Counted from the stretch's first letter, positions 33,865-43,331 are shown. The stretch is DNA of 64,000 nt from Leifsonia shinshuensis (GCF_014217625.1 NZ_CP043641.1:1984001-2048000); one strand, 5' to 3'. A program made the numbers and translations. Notes: generated from the sequence alone by a model not told the origin.

Positions 33865-35349
33865 CTACAGGACGGGCGCGCGCCGGGCGGGCAGGGCTGC
33901 TTCGGCGGCTGCCGCGAGGCGGAGCAATTCGTGCTCCGCGTACGGCGCGGCCATCAGCTCGAGTCCGACCGGCAGTCCGTCCGAGGTCTGGCCGGCGGGT
34001 AGCGTGATGGCGGGGAACAGCAGCTGCGAGGCGATCACGGTGTTGGTCGGGTAGGTCAGGCAGGTCCAGCGGTCGGCGAAGATGTCGTGGCGGGTGGGCG
34101 CGGGCAGCTTCGCGTCGGGGAACACGACGACGTCGATCGAGTTCTGCGCCATGACGCCGAGCACCTGGCGTTGGAACGCGCTCTGCGCGAGCACGCGCCG
34201 GACGTACTCGGGGTCGTCCTGCGGGTCCTGGGGGCCGGCGACGATGGCTTCGAGCAGGTCGAGCTTCTCGTGGTACTGCCCGGTATCGATCAGGAAGCGC
34301 ATCGAGGGGATGCCTGCAGCCGGCCGGGCGCTCACGAACTCGTCCATGTCGGCCTGCGATCGCGTCGTGTACAGGGAGGTGAACCCGACCTGCTCGTCGA
34401 GATCGTCGATGGTCACCTCCACCAGCTCCGCTCCCGCACCCCGCAACGAGGTCAGGGCGGCCTCCACCGTCTCCGCGACGCGCGCGCCGTCGGGATCGGT
34501 GCCGTCGGGGAACGCCTGGCGGAGCACACCGATCCGCACACCGGCGAGCGACGCCCCTGCAAGCGACTGCGCGTACGAGCTTCCGCTCCCGGCGACGACC
34601 GCCGCGGCGGTGTACTCGTCCGCCGGGTCGTAGCCGACCATGACGTCGAGCATGCGCGCGGCGTCCGCGACCGTCCGCGTCATCGGTCCCGCGGTGTCCT
34701 GAGGTTTCACCAGGGACGACATCCCGGCGCGGCTGATCAGGCCGGGCGTGACGCGCAGGCCGACGAGGCCGCAGAACGAGGCGGGCAGGCGGATGGAGCC
34801 GCCCGTGTCCTCTCCGACGCCGACGAGGGCGAGCCCTGCGGCGACGGCCGCGGCCGTCCCGCTCGAGGAACCGCCCGGGTCGCGGGCCAGGTCGTACGGG
34901 TTCTTCGTGACCCCGCTGCGCGAGGAGGTCGAGAACCACGAGGTCGCGAAGTCCGGCAGCGTCGTCTTGCCGAGGATGATCGCACCGGCCTGGCGGAGCT
35001 TGGCGATCGCCGTCGCGTCCCGATCGGGTCGGAACTCGCCCGATGCGATGCTGCCGAACGTGGTGGGGAGGTCGGCCGTCTCGATCTGGTCCTTCACGAC
35101 AACCGGGATGCCGTGCAGGGGCCCGGTCAGCTTCCCGGTATCGGCCAGTTCCCGGTCGAGGCGTCTGGCCTGGTCGACGGCGGTGTCCGACACCGAGATC
35201 AACGAGTTGAGCGCAGGACCCGTCCGGTCGATCCGTTCGATCCGGTCAAGGTAGGCGACGACGAGGTCTTCCGCGGTGAACTCGCCGCTCTGGAAGGCCG
35301 CGTGGGCGTCGGCGATGGTGAGCTCGTCGAGGGGGCGCTGGATGGTCAT
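33865..35349 (-). CDS. Amidase-signature-family hydrolase, copy 2
   Basis: A 494-residue amidase with Lys86 (VVVKDQ), the cis-Ser in DPGGSSSGTAAA (about 161) and the nucleophile Ser185 (DTGGSIRLPA). The C-terminal half is not close to copy 1 at 22908, so this is not a recent duplicate. Two bases separate it from the permease gene upstream and pxpA downstream, so operon membership is clear. Likely substrate: an amide imported by the adjacent ABC system, or the ring-opened product of the PxpA homologue. Confidence 0.88.
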   Translation of the reverse strand: MTIQRPLDELTIADAHAAFQSGEFTAEDLVVAYLDRIERIDRTGPALNSLISVSDTAVDQARRLDRELADTGKLTGPLHGIPVVVKDQIETADLPTTFGSIASGEFRPDRDATAIAKLRQAGAIILGKTTLPDFATSWFSTSSRSGVTKNPYDLARDPGGSSSGTAAAVAAGLALVGVGEDTGGSIRLPASFCGLVGLRVTPGLISRAGMSSLVKPQDTAGPMTRTVADAARMLDVMVGYDPADEYTAAAVVAGSGSSYAQSLAGASLAGVRIGVLRQAFPDGTDPDGARVAETVEAALTSLRGAGAELVEVTIDDLDEQVGFTSLYTTRSQADMDEFVSARPAAGIPSMRFLIDTGQYHEKLDLLEAIVAGPQDPQDDPEYVRRVLAQSAFQRQVLGVMAQNSIDVVVFPDAKLPAPTRHDIFADRWTCLTYPTNTVIASQLLFPAITLPAGQTSDGLPVGLELMAAPYAEHELLRLAAAAEAALPARRAPVL

Positions 35350-35351
35350 GT

Positions 35352-36356
35352 TCAGTGTTCCTTGTTCGTGGTGGTCTGAGCCTTCGGCGTGCGCCGCAGG
35401 CGGGGCAGCTTGACCGCAGCGAGCGCTGCGATGATGATCACGCCTTTGATGATGTTCTGGTAGTAGGCGTCGATGTCGAGCAGGTTGAAGCCGTTCTGCA
35501 GGGTCGCCAGGATGCCGACCCCGACGGCCGTCCGCCAGATCGCGCCCTTGCCGCCGGTGAGCGACGTTCCGCCGACGATGACGACCGTGAGGACGTCGAA
35601 CACGAGGTTGGGATTCATGTTCGCCTGGGCGGAGCTCAACTGCGAGGCGCTGATCACTCCTGCGAGACCTGCACAGAGGCCGGAGAGCGTGTACGCGCTG
35701 GCGGTGACGGCGCCGACGCGGATGCCGGCCAGTCGGCTGGCCTCGGCGTTGCCGCCGACCGCGTAGATCGAGTGTCCGTAGGCGGTGTAGGCGAGCGCGA
35801 GGCCGCCGACGACCATGAGCAGCACGGCGACCATCCCGGAGTACGGGACGCCCGCGAGGCGTCCGGCGCCGAGCACGCCGAAGGGCGCGAAGTCGACGAC
35901 GAACGGGCGGTTGCCGGTGAGCACGAGAGCAAGACCCGACAGGATGAGGGAGCTGCCGAGCGTCGCGATAAACGGGTTGACCTTCAGGACGGTCACGATA
36001 CCGCCGTTGAAGGCTCCCGCGAGCCCTCCCACCAGGATCGCCACCGCGAACGCGAGGATCGGGGCCTGCGTCTGACCCAGGGCTGCGGCGACGACCGCGC
36101 TGAGCGAGTAGATCGCAGCCACGGAGAGGTCGAAGCCTCCGGTGATGACGACATACGTCATCCCGACGCCCATGATCGCGACCGGCGCCCACTGGCTCAG
36201 GATGTTCATCAGGTTGCCGAAGGCTAGGAAGTCGGGCTGTGCGATGGCCACGGCCGCGACCAGCACCGCCAGGGCCACGACGACACCGATCGAGCGGAGT
36301 CGTGCTCCAACCGGGGCGTCGGCGGATCGCCGCCGGGGGACGAGCGTGGTGGTCAT
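35352..36356 (-). CDS. ABC importer permease, RbsC type
   Basis: A 334-residue permease with about ten helices. The BPD_transp_2 signature is visible: GMTYVVITGGFDLSVAAIYS, GGLAGAFNGGIVTVLKVNPF (permease-type EAA-like region), FIATLGSSLILSGLALVLTG and NPNLVFDVLTVVIVGGTSLT. It forms the membrane channel of a carbohydrate-uptake-2 type importer together with the ATPase gene, which overlaps it as ATGA. Confidence 0.9.
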   Translation of the reverse strand: MTTTLVPRRRSADAPVGARLRSIGVVVALAVLVAAVAIAQPDFLAFGNLMNILSQWAPVAIMGVGMTYVVITGGFDLSVAAIYSLSAVVAAALGQTQAPILAFAVAILVGGLAGAFNGGIVTVLKVNPFIATLGSSLILSGLALVLTGNRPFVVDFAPFGVLGAGRLAGVPYSGMVAVLLMVVGGLALAYTAYGHSIYAVGGNAEASRLAGIRVGAVTASAYTLSGLCAGLAGVISASQLSSAQANMNPNLVFDVLTVVIVGGTSLTGGKGAIWRTAVGVGILATLQNGFNLLDIDAYYQNIIKGVIIIAALAAVKLPRLRRTPKAQTTTNKEH

Positions 36357-37861
36357 GCGACGGCCTCCGTTCCTTCGGATTCGGTTGCGAAGGCGTGCTC
36401 GAGGATGTCCTGCACGCTCGACCCCTTCGGGAGCTCCGCGACCAGACGCCCGCCGGCGATGACGAGGATGCGGTCGCTGTGCTGAGCGACTTCGGTGAGG
36501 TCGCTGCTCGACCAGACGACGGCGTGACCGTCGTCGACCAGCCCGCGGATGGTCTCGAAGATCTGGGCTTTGGCTCCGACGTCGATGCCGCGGGTCGGTT
36601 CATCCAGCAACAGGCACCTCGTGCGGTTGATGAGGAGGCGGGCCAGGAGCAGCTTCTGCTGGTTGCCTCCGCTGAACGTCCCAGCGGCCGCCGTCAGCCT
36701 GTCCGTGTCGAATCCGACCGACCTCGCAGAGGCGCCGGCCTGTTCTTTGAGCCGCGAACGTGTGATGACGCCCACACGGCCGAAGCGGCCGAGCGAGACA
36801 TTCCAGCCGGCTGCCCGATCTAGGACGAGCCCCTGTCGTTTGCGGTCCTCCGGTGCGAGCATCACCCCCTGCCGCCTGGCTGCTCCGGTCGTGCGAGGCC
36901 AGGCGATCCGGGTGTCTCCACGTGTCAGCGTGCCGCTAATGACCGGATCGGCTCCCGCGAGGGCGCGCAGGAAGCGGGTGCGTCCCGAGCCGACGAGTCC
37001 GGCGACGCCGAGCACCTCCCCGGCGTCGATCCGGAGCTGCGGTACGTCGACGCCAGGTGCCCTCAGGTCCTGGACCAGGAACATCGGGGTCGGGTCGTGG
37101 CGGTGCCGTTCGGCTCCGGCCGTCGCCAGGGGCACCCGGCCGACCATCGCCGTGACCAGCTCCCGCGACGTCCATCGGTCGGCGGGGCGGTGGTTCACGA
37201 CGCTTCCCTCTCGCATGACCGTCACGTCGTCGCAGACGTCGAGCACCGCGTCCAGGTCGTGGGACACGTAGACGACGGCGAGGCCGTCGTCGCGGAGGCG
37301 GCGGATCACCTCGTGGAGGCGGGCGATGTCCGCCGGCCCGAGTGAGGCGGTCGGCTCGTCGAGGATGAGGACTCGCCGCTCACCGGCCAGCGCACGCATG
37401 ATCTCGAGTTGTTGCTGGACGCTCGTTGAGAGCAGGCGTGCGCGGGTGCCGGGACGGACGCTGGCGCCGATGCGCTCCGCGAGTTCGCGGTAGCGAGCTC
37501 TGGCCGCCTTCCGATCGACGACGCCGAACCGGGTCGGCATTGCTCCGAGGAATACGTTCTCGAGGGCGGTCAGCTCAGGGACGATCGTCAACTCCTGATA
37601 GATCATCGCGACGCCAGCCAACTCGGCTGCGTGGAGGTCCGCGGTGATGGCTGTGCCGTCGACTGAGACCGTCCCGCCGTCCGGGGTGATGGCGCCGGCG
37701 ACGCACTTGAGCAGGGTCGATTTGCCCGCTCCGTTCTCGCCGACGAGTCCGTGGATCGTTCCGGCGGGCACGCGCAGATCCACCGCGTCCAGCGCGACGA
37801 CGCCGGGGTAGCTCTTCGACAAGCCTTCCACGAGGAGGCCTCCGGCTGTGGTCTCGGTCAT
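36353..37861 (-). CDS. ABC importer ATPase, RbsA type (two nucleotide-binding domains)
   Basis: A 502-residue double ATPase. The first domain has Walker A GENGAGKSTLL, signature LSTSVQQQLEIMRAL and Walker B RVLILDEPTASLG. The second has the degenerate Walker A GLVGSGRTRFLRAL, signature FSGGNQQKLLLARLL and Walker B CLLLDEPTRGIDVG. This asymmetry is characteristic of the CUT2 (ribose/galactose/AI-2) class. Two bases after the binding-protein gene and overlapping the permease gene, so one operon. Confidence 0.92.
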   Translation of the reverse strand: MTETTAGGLLVEGLSKSYPGVVALDAVDLRVPAGTIHGLVGENGAGKSTLLKCVAGAITPDGGTVSVDGTAITADLHAAELAGVAMIYQELTIVPELTALENVFLGAMPTRFGVVDRKAARARYRELAERIGASVRPGTRARLLSTSVQQQLEIMRALAGERRVLILDEPTASLGPADIARLHEVIRRLRDDGLAVVYVSHDLDAVLDVCDDVTVMREGSVVNHRPADRWTSRELVTAMVGRVPLATAGAERHRHDPTPMFLVQDLRAPGVDVPQLRIDAGEVLGVAGLVGSGRTRFLRALAGADPVISGTLTRGDTRIAWPRTTGAARRQGVMLAPEDRKRQGLVLDRAAGWNVSLGRFGRVGVITRSRLKEQAGASARSVGFDTDRLTAAAGTFSGGNQQKLLLARLLINRTRCLLLDEPTRGIDVGAKAQIFETIRGLVDDGHAVVWSSSDLTEVAQHSDRILVIAGGRLVAELPKGSSVQDILEHAFATESEGTEAVA

Positions 37862-37863
37862 GG

Positions 37864-38952
37864 TCAGTACTCCGGCGAGAAGGAGGAGGCGTTCTTCGCG
37901 GTGACGAAGATCGATCCCGGCCCCTTCACGACGCTCGGGGCTTCGGCAAGGTAGGCGAAGCCGGGGGTGTCCTTGCCGGTCTTCAGCTTGCGGGCCAGCT
38001 GGACGACCCCGTAGGACGACTCCTCGTACGGCAGGAGGACGCTCGTCTCGGTCCAGGCTCCAGCCTTCACCCTGGCGATACCGTCCTTCGTGCCACCCAC
38101 GGAGTAGATGCGCACGTCCTTTCCAGGCGTCTTGCCCGCGGCGGTGATCGCCTGCTCGACACCTCGGGTCATGTCGTCCCAGGAGGACAGCACGAGACTG
38201 ACCTTCGGGTGTGCGGCGAGCGCGTCCTGGACCACGGCGAGGGCGGCCTTCGGATCAAAGCTGCCAGGCTGGTCCGACACGACCGTGACGTTCGGGTACT
38301 TCTTGGCGGCCGCCTTGATCGCGTCTTCCCATCGGGTGAACAGATCGCTGCCGACGTAACCGCCGACGGCGACGGCCTCACAGGCCGAGGTGCAGCTCTT
38401 GAACGCGTTCTCGGCGTGCTCCTGGAAGAACGACTCGGTCTGCATCCCGACGAAGCCGACGGTGCCTGGCGTGTAGTCGGGGTTACCGCACATCGGGCTG
38501 TTGATTGTCGCGACGGGCTTGCCGCTCGCCTGGAGCAGTTTGAGGTCGGAGCAGCCGGTGGCGGATGCCACGGGTGAGAACACGTAGCCGTCGAAGCCGC
38601 GCTGGACCGCGTCCTGGACCTGGCTCAGCTGGGTGTTCGGGTCGAAGTTCGCGTCGAAGACGGTGAGCTTCGCTCCGGCCTTCGCGGCGGTCTCCTCTGC
38701 GCCCTTCAGCCGGGACTGGCAGTAGGCGTTGGCTGCAGCGCACTCGGCGATGTAGGCGATGCGGGCGCCGCCGAGGTCGGGGAGCCCCCCATCGAGGTAA
38801 GCGAGCGTATCTTTCATCGCGCTTGAGCTGGCCGCCGCGGCGGTCGCCGTCGACGTGGTCGCCGTTGTGGGGGCGGAGCAGCCGGCAAGCGCGACGAGCG
38901 TGATCGCTGCTGCAGCGACGGTAGCTGCGGACAGCACACTGATTCGGGTCAT
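37864..38952 (-). CDS. ABC importer substrate-binding lipoprotein (peripla_BP_4 type)
   Basis: A 362-residue lipoprotein: basic N-terminus, hydrophobic helix and lipobox LVALAGC, then a low-complexity Thr/Ala/Ser linker. The body has the type I periplasmic-binding fold: ARIAYIAECAAANAYCQSRL, QDAVQRGFDGYVFSPVA, GTVGFVGMQTESFFQEHAEN, VSLVLSSWDDMTRGVEQAIT and KDVRIYSVGG. GAGGAG seven bases before the ATG. RbsB-like proteins mostly bind sugars, but the downstream amidase and PxpA genes point to a nitrogen-containing ligand. Confidence 0.88.
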   Translation of the reverse strand: MTRISVLSAATVAAAAITLVALAGCSAPTTATTSTATAAAASSSAMKDTLAYLDGGLPDLGGARIAYIAECAAANAYCQSRLKGAEETAAKAGAKLTVFDANFDPNTQLSQVQDAVQRGFDGYVFSPVASATGCSDLKLLQASGKPVATINSPMCGNPDYTPGTVGFVGMQTESFFQEHAENAFKSCTSACEAVAVGGYVGSDLFTRWEDAIKAAAKKYPNVTVVSDQPGSFDPKAALAVVQDALAAHPKVSLVLSSWDDMTRGVEQAITAAGKTPGKDVRIYSVGGTKDGIARVKAGAWTETSVLLPYEESSYGVVQLARKLKTGKDTPGFAYLAEAPSVVKGPGSIFVTAKNASSFSPEY

Positions 38953-39064
38953 TGATTTTCTCCTCATGCGAACGTCATTGTCCAACATTCAACATCCGAA
39001 TTATTACCTTGGTGTTTGTACTTTGTAAAGAGTGTGTTTCCATTGAGTCCGAGAGGGGGCCGTC

Positions 39065-39859
39065 ATGACGGGGTTCGAGCCGGAGCAGTTGGGCCGAAAG
39101 GATGCGTCGGGCCAGATCGCCCGACAGCTGCGGAATGCGATCTCGCAGGGCGTCTGGCAGCCCGGCGAGCGACTGCCCACCGAGCAGGAGCTCGCCGAGA
39201 CCTTCGACGTCGCCCGCGCGACCGCGCGCGAGGGACTCAAACTCCTGTCCGCGACCGGGATGGTGGTCTCGGCCCGGGGAAGCAACGGCGGGACATTCGT
39301 CGCCATCCCCGACGCAGAGGAGGTCGCAGAGCAGCTCAGCGACGCGATCCAGCTCTGGTACCGCGCCGGCAACGTCTCCGTCCACGACGTCGACGAAGCA
39401 CGCTGGGTGCTCGAGATGCACTGTGTCGACCTGGCGGCTCGACGGCGTACCGACGCCGACCTCGAGGCGATCCGCCGACCGGTCGAAGCCTCCCGCGACT
39501 TCACGATGGACATGGCGGACTGGCTGGATCTCGACCTCGAGTTCCACACCGCCGTGACGAAGGCGGCGAAGAACAAGATCCTGGAGCTCGCGATGACGTC
39601 GGTCCACCTGGCGCGGCCGGCGACCAACTCGGTGTTCGTCGAGTTCCTCGACCGCGCCGCGGTTACCGACCAGCACGATGCGATCTATCAGGCGATCGCG
39701 GCAAGCGACCCCGAAAGCGCCCAGGCGGCGTTCCAGCGCCACGTCAGCTACCTCGACGAGACTCGCCGCGAGGCCCTCGACGAGACCAGCGCCGCCGATG
39801 TCCTCGTCGCCACGCTTCCCGCAGTCCGCCACTCGGCCGCGGAGCGTCCACTCGCCTGA
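39065..39859 (+). CDS. GntR/FadR-family regulator (FCD domain)
   Basis: A 264-residue regulator: winged HTH (IARQLRNAISQGVWQPGERL, PTEQELAETFDVARATAREG) and an FCD helical ligand domain (DVDEARWVLEMHCVDLAARR, DLDLEFHTAVTKAAKNKILE). Metal-binding FCD residues D and H in DLDLEFHTA are present. Divergent from the ABC-amidase-pxpA operon, so probably its regulator. The 112-bp AT-rich space between (38953-39064) is the likely operator. Confidence 0.88.
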   Translation: MTGFEPEQLGRKDASGQIARQLRNAISQGVWQPGERLPTEQELAETFDVARATAREGLKLLSATGMVVSARGSNGGTFVAIPDAEEVAEQLSDAIQLWYRAGNVSVHDVDEARWVLEMHCVDLAARRRTDADLEAIRRPVEASRDFTMDMADWLDLDLEFHTAVTKAAKNKILELAMTSVHLARPATNSVFVEFLDRAAVTDQHDAIYQAIAASDPESAQAAFQRHVSYLDETRREALDETSAADVLVATLPAVRHSAAERPLA

Positions 39860-40073
39860 ACCTCATCCGCGTTGTGCAAGCCCCTAAGAGAGGTGCCCGG
39901 TCGGGATCCCAGCCGAGCACCTGTACTGGCGATGGATCACATCGCCTGAGAGCGGAAGCCGCACTCAGGCCGCGGCTTCCGCAAGACCGGAAAGTCACAG
40001 CATGGATCAGGTCTTCCGCGCTCGCACACATACCGATATCCTGGTGTTACTTCACACCAAAGTAGGAGGCTCG

Positions 40074-40874
40074 GTGAACGGCTTTCCTTGGCCCCGCCTC
40101 ACGCCCACCACCTCAGCAGCCTCCGCCGCCGTCCAACTCCGCCGCCTCGGAATCGAGCCGGAGTTCTGGATCGGCTGGTCGGAGGTCGGCTTGGCCGTAG
40201 CCTCTGTCGTGTCCGCCGCACGTCCGGGCGCCCGTCTTACTTTGAAGCAAAAGTTCGGCACTCTCCGCTACACGGTTTCCGGCGGCACCGATCTTAGCTT
40301 CCTCGACATCACTGCTCGCGCCTTGCGCGAAGTCATTGAAAGCAGCGCAAGCTCCACCTGCGAAACCTGCGGCCGACCCGGGCGGCGACACGTTGAACCT
40401 GTCGGAGTCTGGTGCGACGCGTGCCGGTACCTGCGTGACACCGGTTCAATCGCACTCCCCTTCCCGCCACGCCTCCCCCTCATCGACGACCAAGCCGCGG
40501 AAGCGCACCGCTTCCTTTCCGCTAACGCATCGTTGCCAGCAATCCCAATCGGGTGGTCTCGCCTGGTCGCTTCGACTCTGCGGGACCTCAACGACGTTGC
40601 GCCGACGACTCGTTTCCGTTTGTGGGTGCGCGGCGATGCCGTCTCGTTGGTTCCGCTCGAGGGTGCGTTCCCTGCCGAGGTTGAAGCTCTCAGTGAGCGG
40701 CTGGTCGTGAATTCGCGAGCGCGGTGCCAGCATTGCAGCCGACCGATCCCCGACGGCAGGACTGACCGGGCGGGTATCTGCGCCGGCTGCTTGTGGGTGC
40801 AGTCGCTTGGCTGGGATGTGATCCCGGCTGACGAGCCGTGGGAACCTGAACCCCCTGATGGTGCCATCTCATGA
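40074..40874 (+). CDS. Zinc-ribbon hypothetical protein, first of tandem pair
   Basis: A 266-residue protein of unknown function. The N-terminal half holds a domain I know from small uncharacterised bacterial and phage proteins: WIGWSEVGLAVASVV, KQKFGTLRYTVSG, SSTCETCGRPG and CDAC, with Cys96, 99, 114 and 117 as a probable zinc site. A second four-Cys site (Cys218, 221, 236, 239) follows in RCQHCSRPIPDG and ICAGC. AGGAGG four bases before GTG 40074 sets the start. First gene of a six-gene overlapping operon. Confidence 0.82.
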   Translation: MNGFPWPRLTPTTSAASAAVQLRRLGIEPEFWIGWSEVGLAVASVVSAARPGARLTLKQKFGTLRYTVSGGTDLSFLDITARALREVIESSASSTCETCGRPGRRHVEPVGVWCDACRYLRDTGSIALPFPPRLPLIDDQAAEAHRFLSANASLPAIPIGWSRLVASTLRDLNDVAPTTRFRLWVRGDAVSLVPLEGAFPAEVEALSERLVVNSRARCQHCSRPIPDGRTDRAGICAGCLWVQSLGWDVIPADEPWEPEPPDGAIS

Positions 40875-41983
40875 CGGGCCAGATTTCGCGTACGTCGCGC
40901 GTCTACCGGTGGCCGCACCTGAATGTGTTGCCGGAGTGCGAGCTCGCGGCGGAGGCGTTGCAGGCGATGGGTGTTGAGGCGCTGTGCTTTCCGGGGTGGG
41001 CGCCGGCCGTGTTGGCTCTCGCTGTCGAGCAGCTGAGCATCCGTCCTGGTGCAGCGTTGCGATTCGAAAGCCGAGGCGGGGCTCTACGTCTTCGAACATT
41101 TGGTGGCACCCACCTCCCGAAGCACGGGCCCGACTATGTCACCCGGGTGAATGCGAGCAGTCTCGCGAACTCTTTCTGCGAACTCTGCGGCCGCCCAGGC
41201 CGCCCGTTGCAGGTGCACACACTGATGTCGTTGTGCGATGTGGACTGGCACCTGTACCGCTCGTACCGGACTGTTCGCGGTGTTCCTCTGTCGGAGATGA
41301 CGTTCCCGCCCCGGCTCCCGATTGCAGGGTCGGCGACGGCGGCGTTGGTGACGATCGCGGTCGAATTCGGGAAGAACGTGGAGGGGGTTCCGGAGGGGTG
41401 GGCGGACCCCGCTCTGACCGCTTTGGTTGATTTCGCCGGCATCGGCGTCGTCGCCGGCGACCTGACGTTTGAGAGTGCCGAATCGCACCTCGTTGCGGCG
41501 CTTTCATCTCCCACCGACGAGTCCCGGTGGCGGGCGATCGCGAAGAGCCTCGGCGCGCGTACAGCGGCAACGTGCCGCGATTGCGGGCGCCGCATTCCCG
41601 CCGGCTCCGACCGTGTCGGCAGATGCGGTGGCTGCGACGCTCTCCAACGGCGCGGCTGGCACATCGTCTTCCCGGACTCAACTCCGACGAATGAGAAGAC
41701 CCGGAAGGAAACGATGGACGTCCCCGCGTTCCTGGCTGCCCTTCCGATCGGCAGCGTCTTCACCCACGCAAACCCACGTGAGCAACCCGACAGCTGGGTG
41801 CGGGTCGATGAGCTCTACTATCGGCGGACGTACGGTTGGACGAAGTTCACCGCCGCCGACTTCGCCGACTGGGGTCACGCGGAGCTCACCACACCTGTCG
41901 ACTACTCCATCAGCCAGGCGGAAGCGGACCGGCGCGAAGCGGACGCGCGTCGCCGACCGCACACCGGTGAGATGGGCGGTTGA
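40871..41983 (+). CDS. Zinc-ribbon hypothetical protein, second of tandem pair, with extra C-terminal domain
   Basis: A 370-residue paralogue of the preceding gene, which it overlaps as ATGA. Shared points: PGWAPAVLALAVEQ, RFESRGGALRLRTFGG, SFCELCGRPGRPL, TFPPRLP, TCRDCGRRIP and CGGCDALQRRGWHIV. The first ribbon keeps Cys103, 106 and 122, but Asp125 replaces the fourth Cys; the second keeps Cys235, 238, 252 and 255. Residues ~283-370 form an added domain (MDVPAFLAALPIGSVFTHAN, DSWVRVDELYYRRTYGW) not in the first gene. Confidence 0.82.
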   Translation: MTGQISRTSRVYRWPHLNVLPECELAAEALQAMGVEALCFPGWAPAVLALAVEQLSIRPGAALRFESRGGALRLRTFGGTHLPKHGPDYVTRVNASSLANSFCELCGRPGRPLQVHTLMSLCDVDWHLYRSYRTVRGVPLSEMTFPPRLPIAGSATAALVTIAVEFGKNVEGVPEGWADPALTALVDFAGIGVVAGDLTFESAESHLVAALSSPTDESRWRAIAKSLGARTAATCRDCGRRIPAGSDRVGRCGGCDALQRRGWHIVFPDSTPTNEKTRKETMDVPAFLAALPIGSVFTHANPREQPDSWVRVDELYYRRTYGWTKFTAADFADWGHAELTTPVDYSISQAEADRREADARRRPHTGEMGG

Positions 41984-41985
41984 CT

Positions 41986-42381
41986 ATGGCATTGAAGGAG
42001 ACCTCGGAGGCGAACGTCCAGCCGGGGAACAGCTTCCTGAGACTTCCGGATCAGCCCGGCTGCTACCTCGTCACGACGAGTTCGGGGACCCGGTACCTCT
42101 TTAATCGGGCTGACTACACGGTGACCCGCATTCCGGCGCCCGGTGCGAGCCCGAGCGTCAACGACGGGGTTCGCCGGATACGGACCGTCGAGTCCTGCAC
42201 TGTCGGCGAGCCCGGCTTCTGGACAATGCACTCGAACGACCCCGATGTCGACTGGTACTGGCAACGAACGACGGCAATCGTGTCGATCATCGAGACCACA
42301 GCTGGGCACGCATCCCCGGCACCGAGCGCGGAGGCACCAGCGACCTCCAACCACCGAAACGGGCAGTCGGCCGATGCCTGA
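41986..42381 (+). CDS. Module-family hypothetical protein 1
   Basis: A 131-residue protein containing the repeated module of this operon: CYLVTTSSGTRYLFNRADYT, VTRIPAPGASPSVNDGVRRI, TVGEPGFWTMHSNDPDVDWY and TTAIVSIIE. GGCGG lies seven bases before the ATG at 41986, two bases after the previous stop. The pattern (threonine-serine turn, YLFN strand, TVxRxPG, a VGxPGxW strand, a final VxxIE strand) predicts an all-beta fold. Same length as the next gene, which is a close relative. Confidence 0.8.
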   Translation: MALKETSEANVQPGNSFLRLPDQPGCYLVTTSSGTRYLFNRADYTVTRIPAPGASPSVNDGVRRIRTVESCTVGEPGFWTMHSNDPDVDWYWQRTTAIVSIIETTAGHASPAPSAEAPATSNHRNGQSADA

Positions 42382-42769
42382 CCGGGAGCCGCGGCTTGAA
42401 CTCACCGATGATGCAGTCGGGTGCTGGCTTGTCACCACGAGCAGCGAGAGCAAGTACCTGTTCAACCTGATCGAGAACACCGTCGAGAGAGTCGGAGGCG
42501 AGCGCCGCCCGGTGGCTGCTCCGTCCGATTCGTTGCAGTCGCTGCGCGGGATCATCAACCTCCGCGTTGGCGAGCGAGGCCAATGGTGGGTCCGCAACAC
42601 CCCCGGCGGCTATACCGACCCGGATGAGGTGTGGCAGTGGTCGTCCGAGGTCAAACGCATCGAACCGGCAATCTCCGAGACCGGCCGCACTGACGACGCA
42701 CCCACACCTACCGGCCGCACCCGCGACCCCAAATGCATTCCCACCGACGAGGAGACTCAGGATGGCTGA
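42374..42769 (+). CDS. Module-family hypothetical protein 2
   Basis: A 131-residue paralogue of the previous gene: CWLVTTSSESKYLFNLIENT, VERVGGERRPV, LRGIINLRVGERGQWWVRNT and VWQWSSEVKRIEPA. It starts eight bases before the previous stop (ATGCCTGA overlap). Its final ~25 residues are a Thr/Arg/Asp-rich, probably unstructured tail. Confidence 0.8.
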   Translation: MPDREPRLELTDDAVGCWLVTTSSESKYLFNLIENTVERVGGERRPVAAPSDSLQSLRGIINLRVGERGQWWVRNTPGGYTDPDEVWQWSSEVKRIEPAISETGRTDDAPTPTGRTRDPKCIPTDEETQDG

Positions 42770-43331
42770 GCACGGCGTCCGACTCCAACTGACCCTCACC
42801 GACGACGGCGTATGGCGTGTGACCACCGGGGTGAACATGGCATTCGTGTTCGACTTCCACACTGGGACCGTCACGATCCTCGACGACGACCTTGAGCACG
42901 GGAGCACGGAGTTGAAACCGATCAGCGCGATCGAGGTCGGCGTCCCGGAACCTGAACTGTCCACGGAAGAGCCGTTCCTTGGCCCTCTCCTCACCGAGGC
43001 GGAACTCCTCGAGCGTCTCGTGATCGGCCCGGAGACGCTTCGCGGCTTCGAAGAGGACCGGACTGTTCTGCGGATCATCACCGAAGCGAAGTACCCGGCG
43101 TTCCAAGTTGTCGACGGGCAGCTGCTGCCGGGGTTGCGGAGCGTCCTCGGTGAGCTCGCCGACGGGATCGACGACGCGAAGTTGCACTGGCGGTGGCTGA
43201 CGATCCCAGCGGAATGGGCGGATGATCGTGCGCCGTGGGAGCTGCTCCGCGACGGAGAAGAGGCACGGGTTGTCAACGCCGCCGGAAGAGCCGCGTGGGC
43301 GTGGAGAGATCAGAACCGAGGCTACTCATGA
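42762..43331 (+). CDS. Module-family hypothetical protein 3 with C-terminal extension
   Basis: A 189-residue protein. Residues ~5-60 resemble the module start (LQLTLTDDGVWRVTTGVNMA, FVFDFHTGTVTILDDDLEHG), but the second half differs and is mostly helical and acidic (LLTEAELLERLVIGPETLRG, DGIDDAKLHWRWLTIPAEWA). GAGGAG nine bases before the ATG; eight-base overlap with the previous gene. Confidence 0.75.
   Translation: MAEHGVRLQLTLTDDGVWRVTTGVNMAFVFDFHTGTVTILDDDLEHGSTELKPISAIEVGVPEPELSTEEPFLGPLLTEAELLERLVIGPETLRGFEEDRTVLRIITEAKYPAFQVVDGQLLPGLRSVLGELADGIDDAKLHWRWLTIPAEWADDRAPWELLRDGEEARVVNAAGRAAWAWRDQNRGYS

Noticed and set aside
32795..34054. 419-codon plus-strand frame over pxpA
   Set aside because: Mostly antisense to pxpA, whose family motifs are intact.
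39893..39923. AGGTGC-CGG...CCG-GCACCT inverted repeat as a tRNA or attachment site
   Set aside because: No cloverleaf can be drawn and no T-run follows; at most a weak hairpin after the GntR gene.
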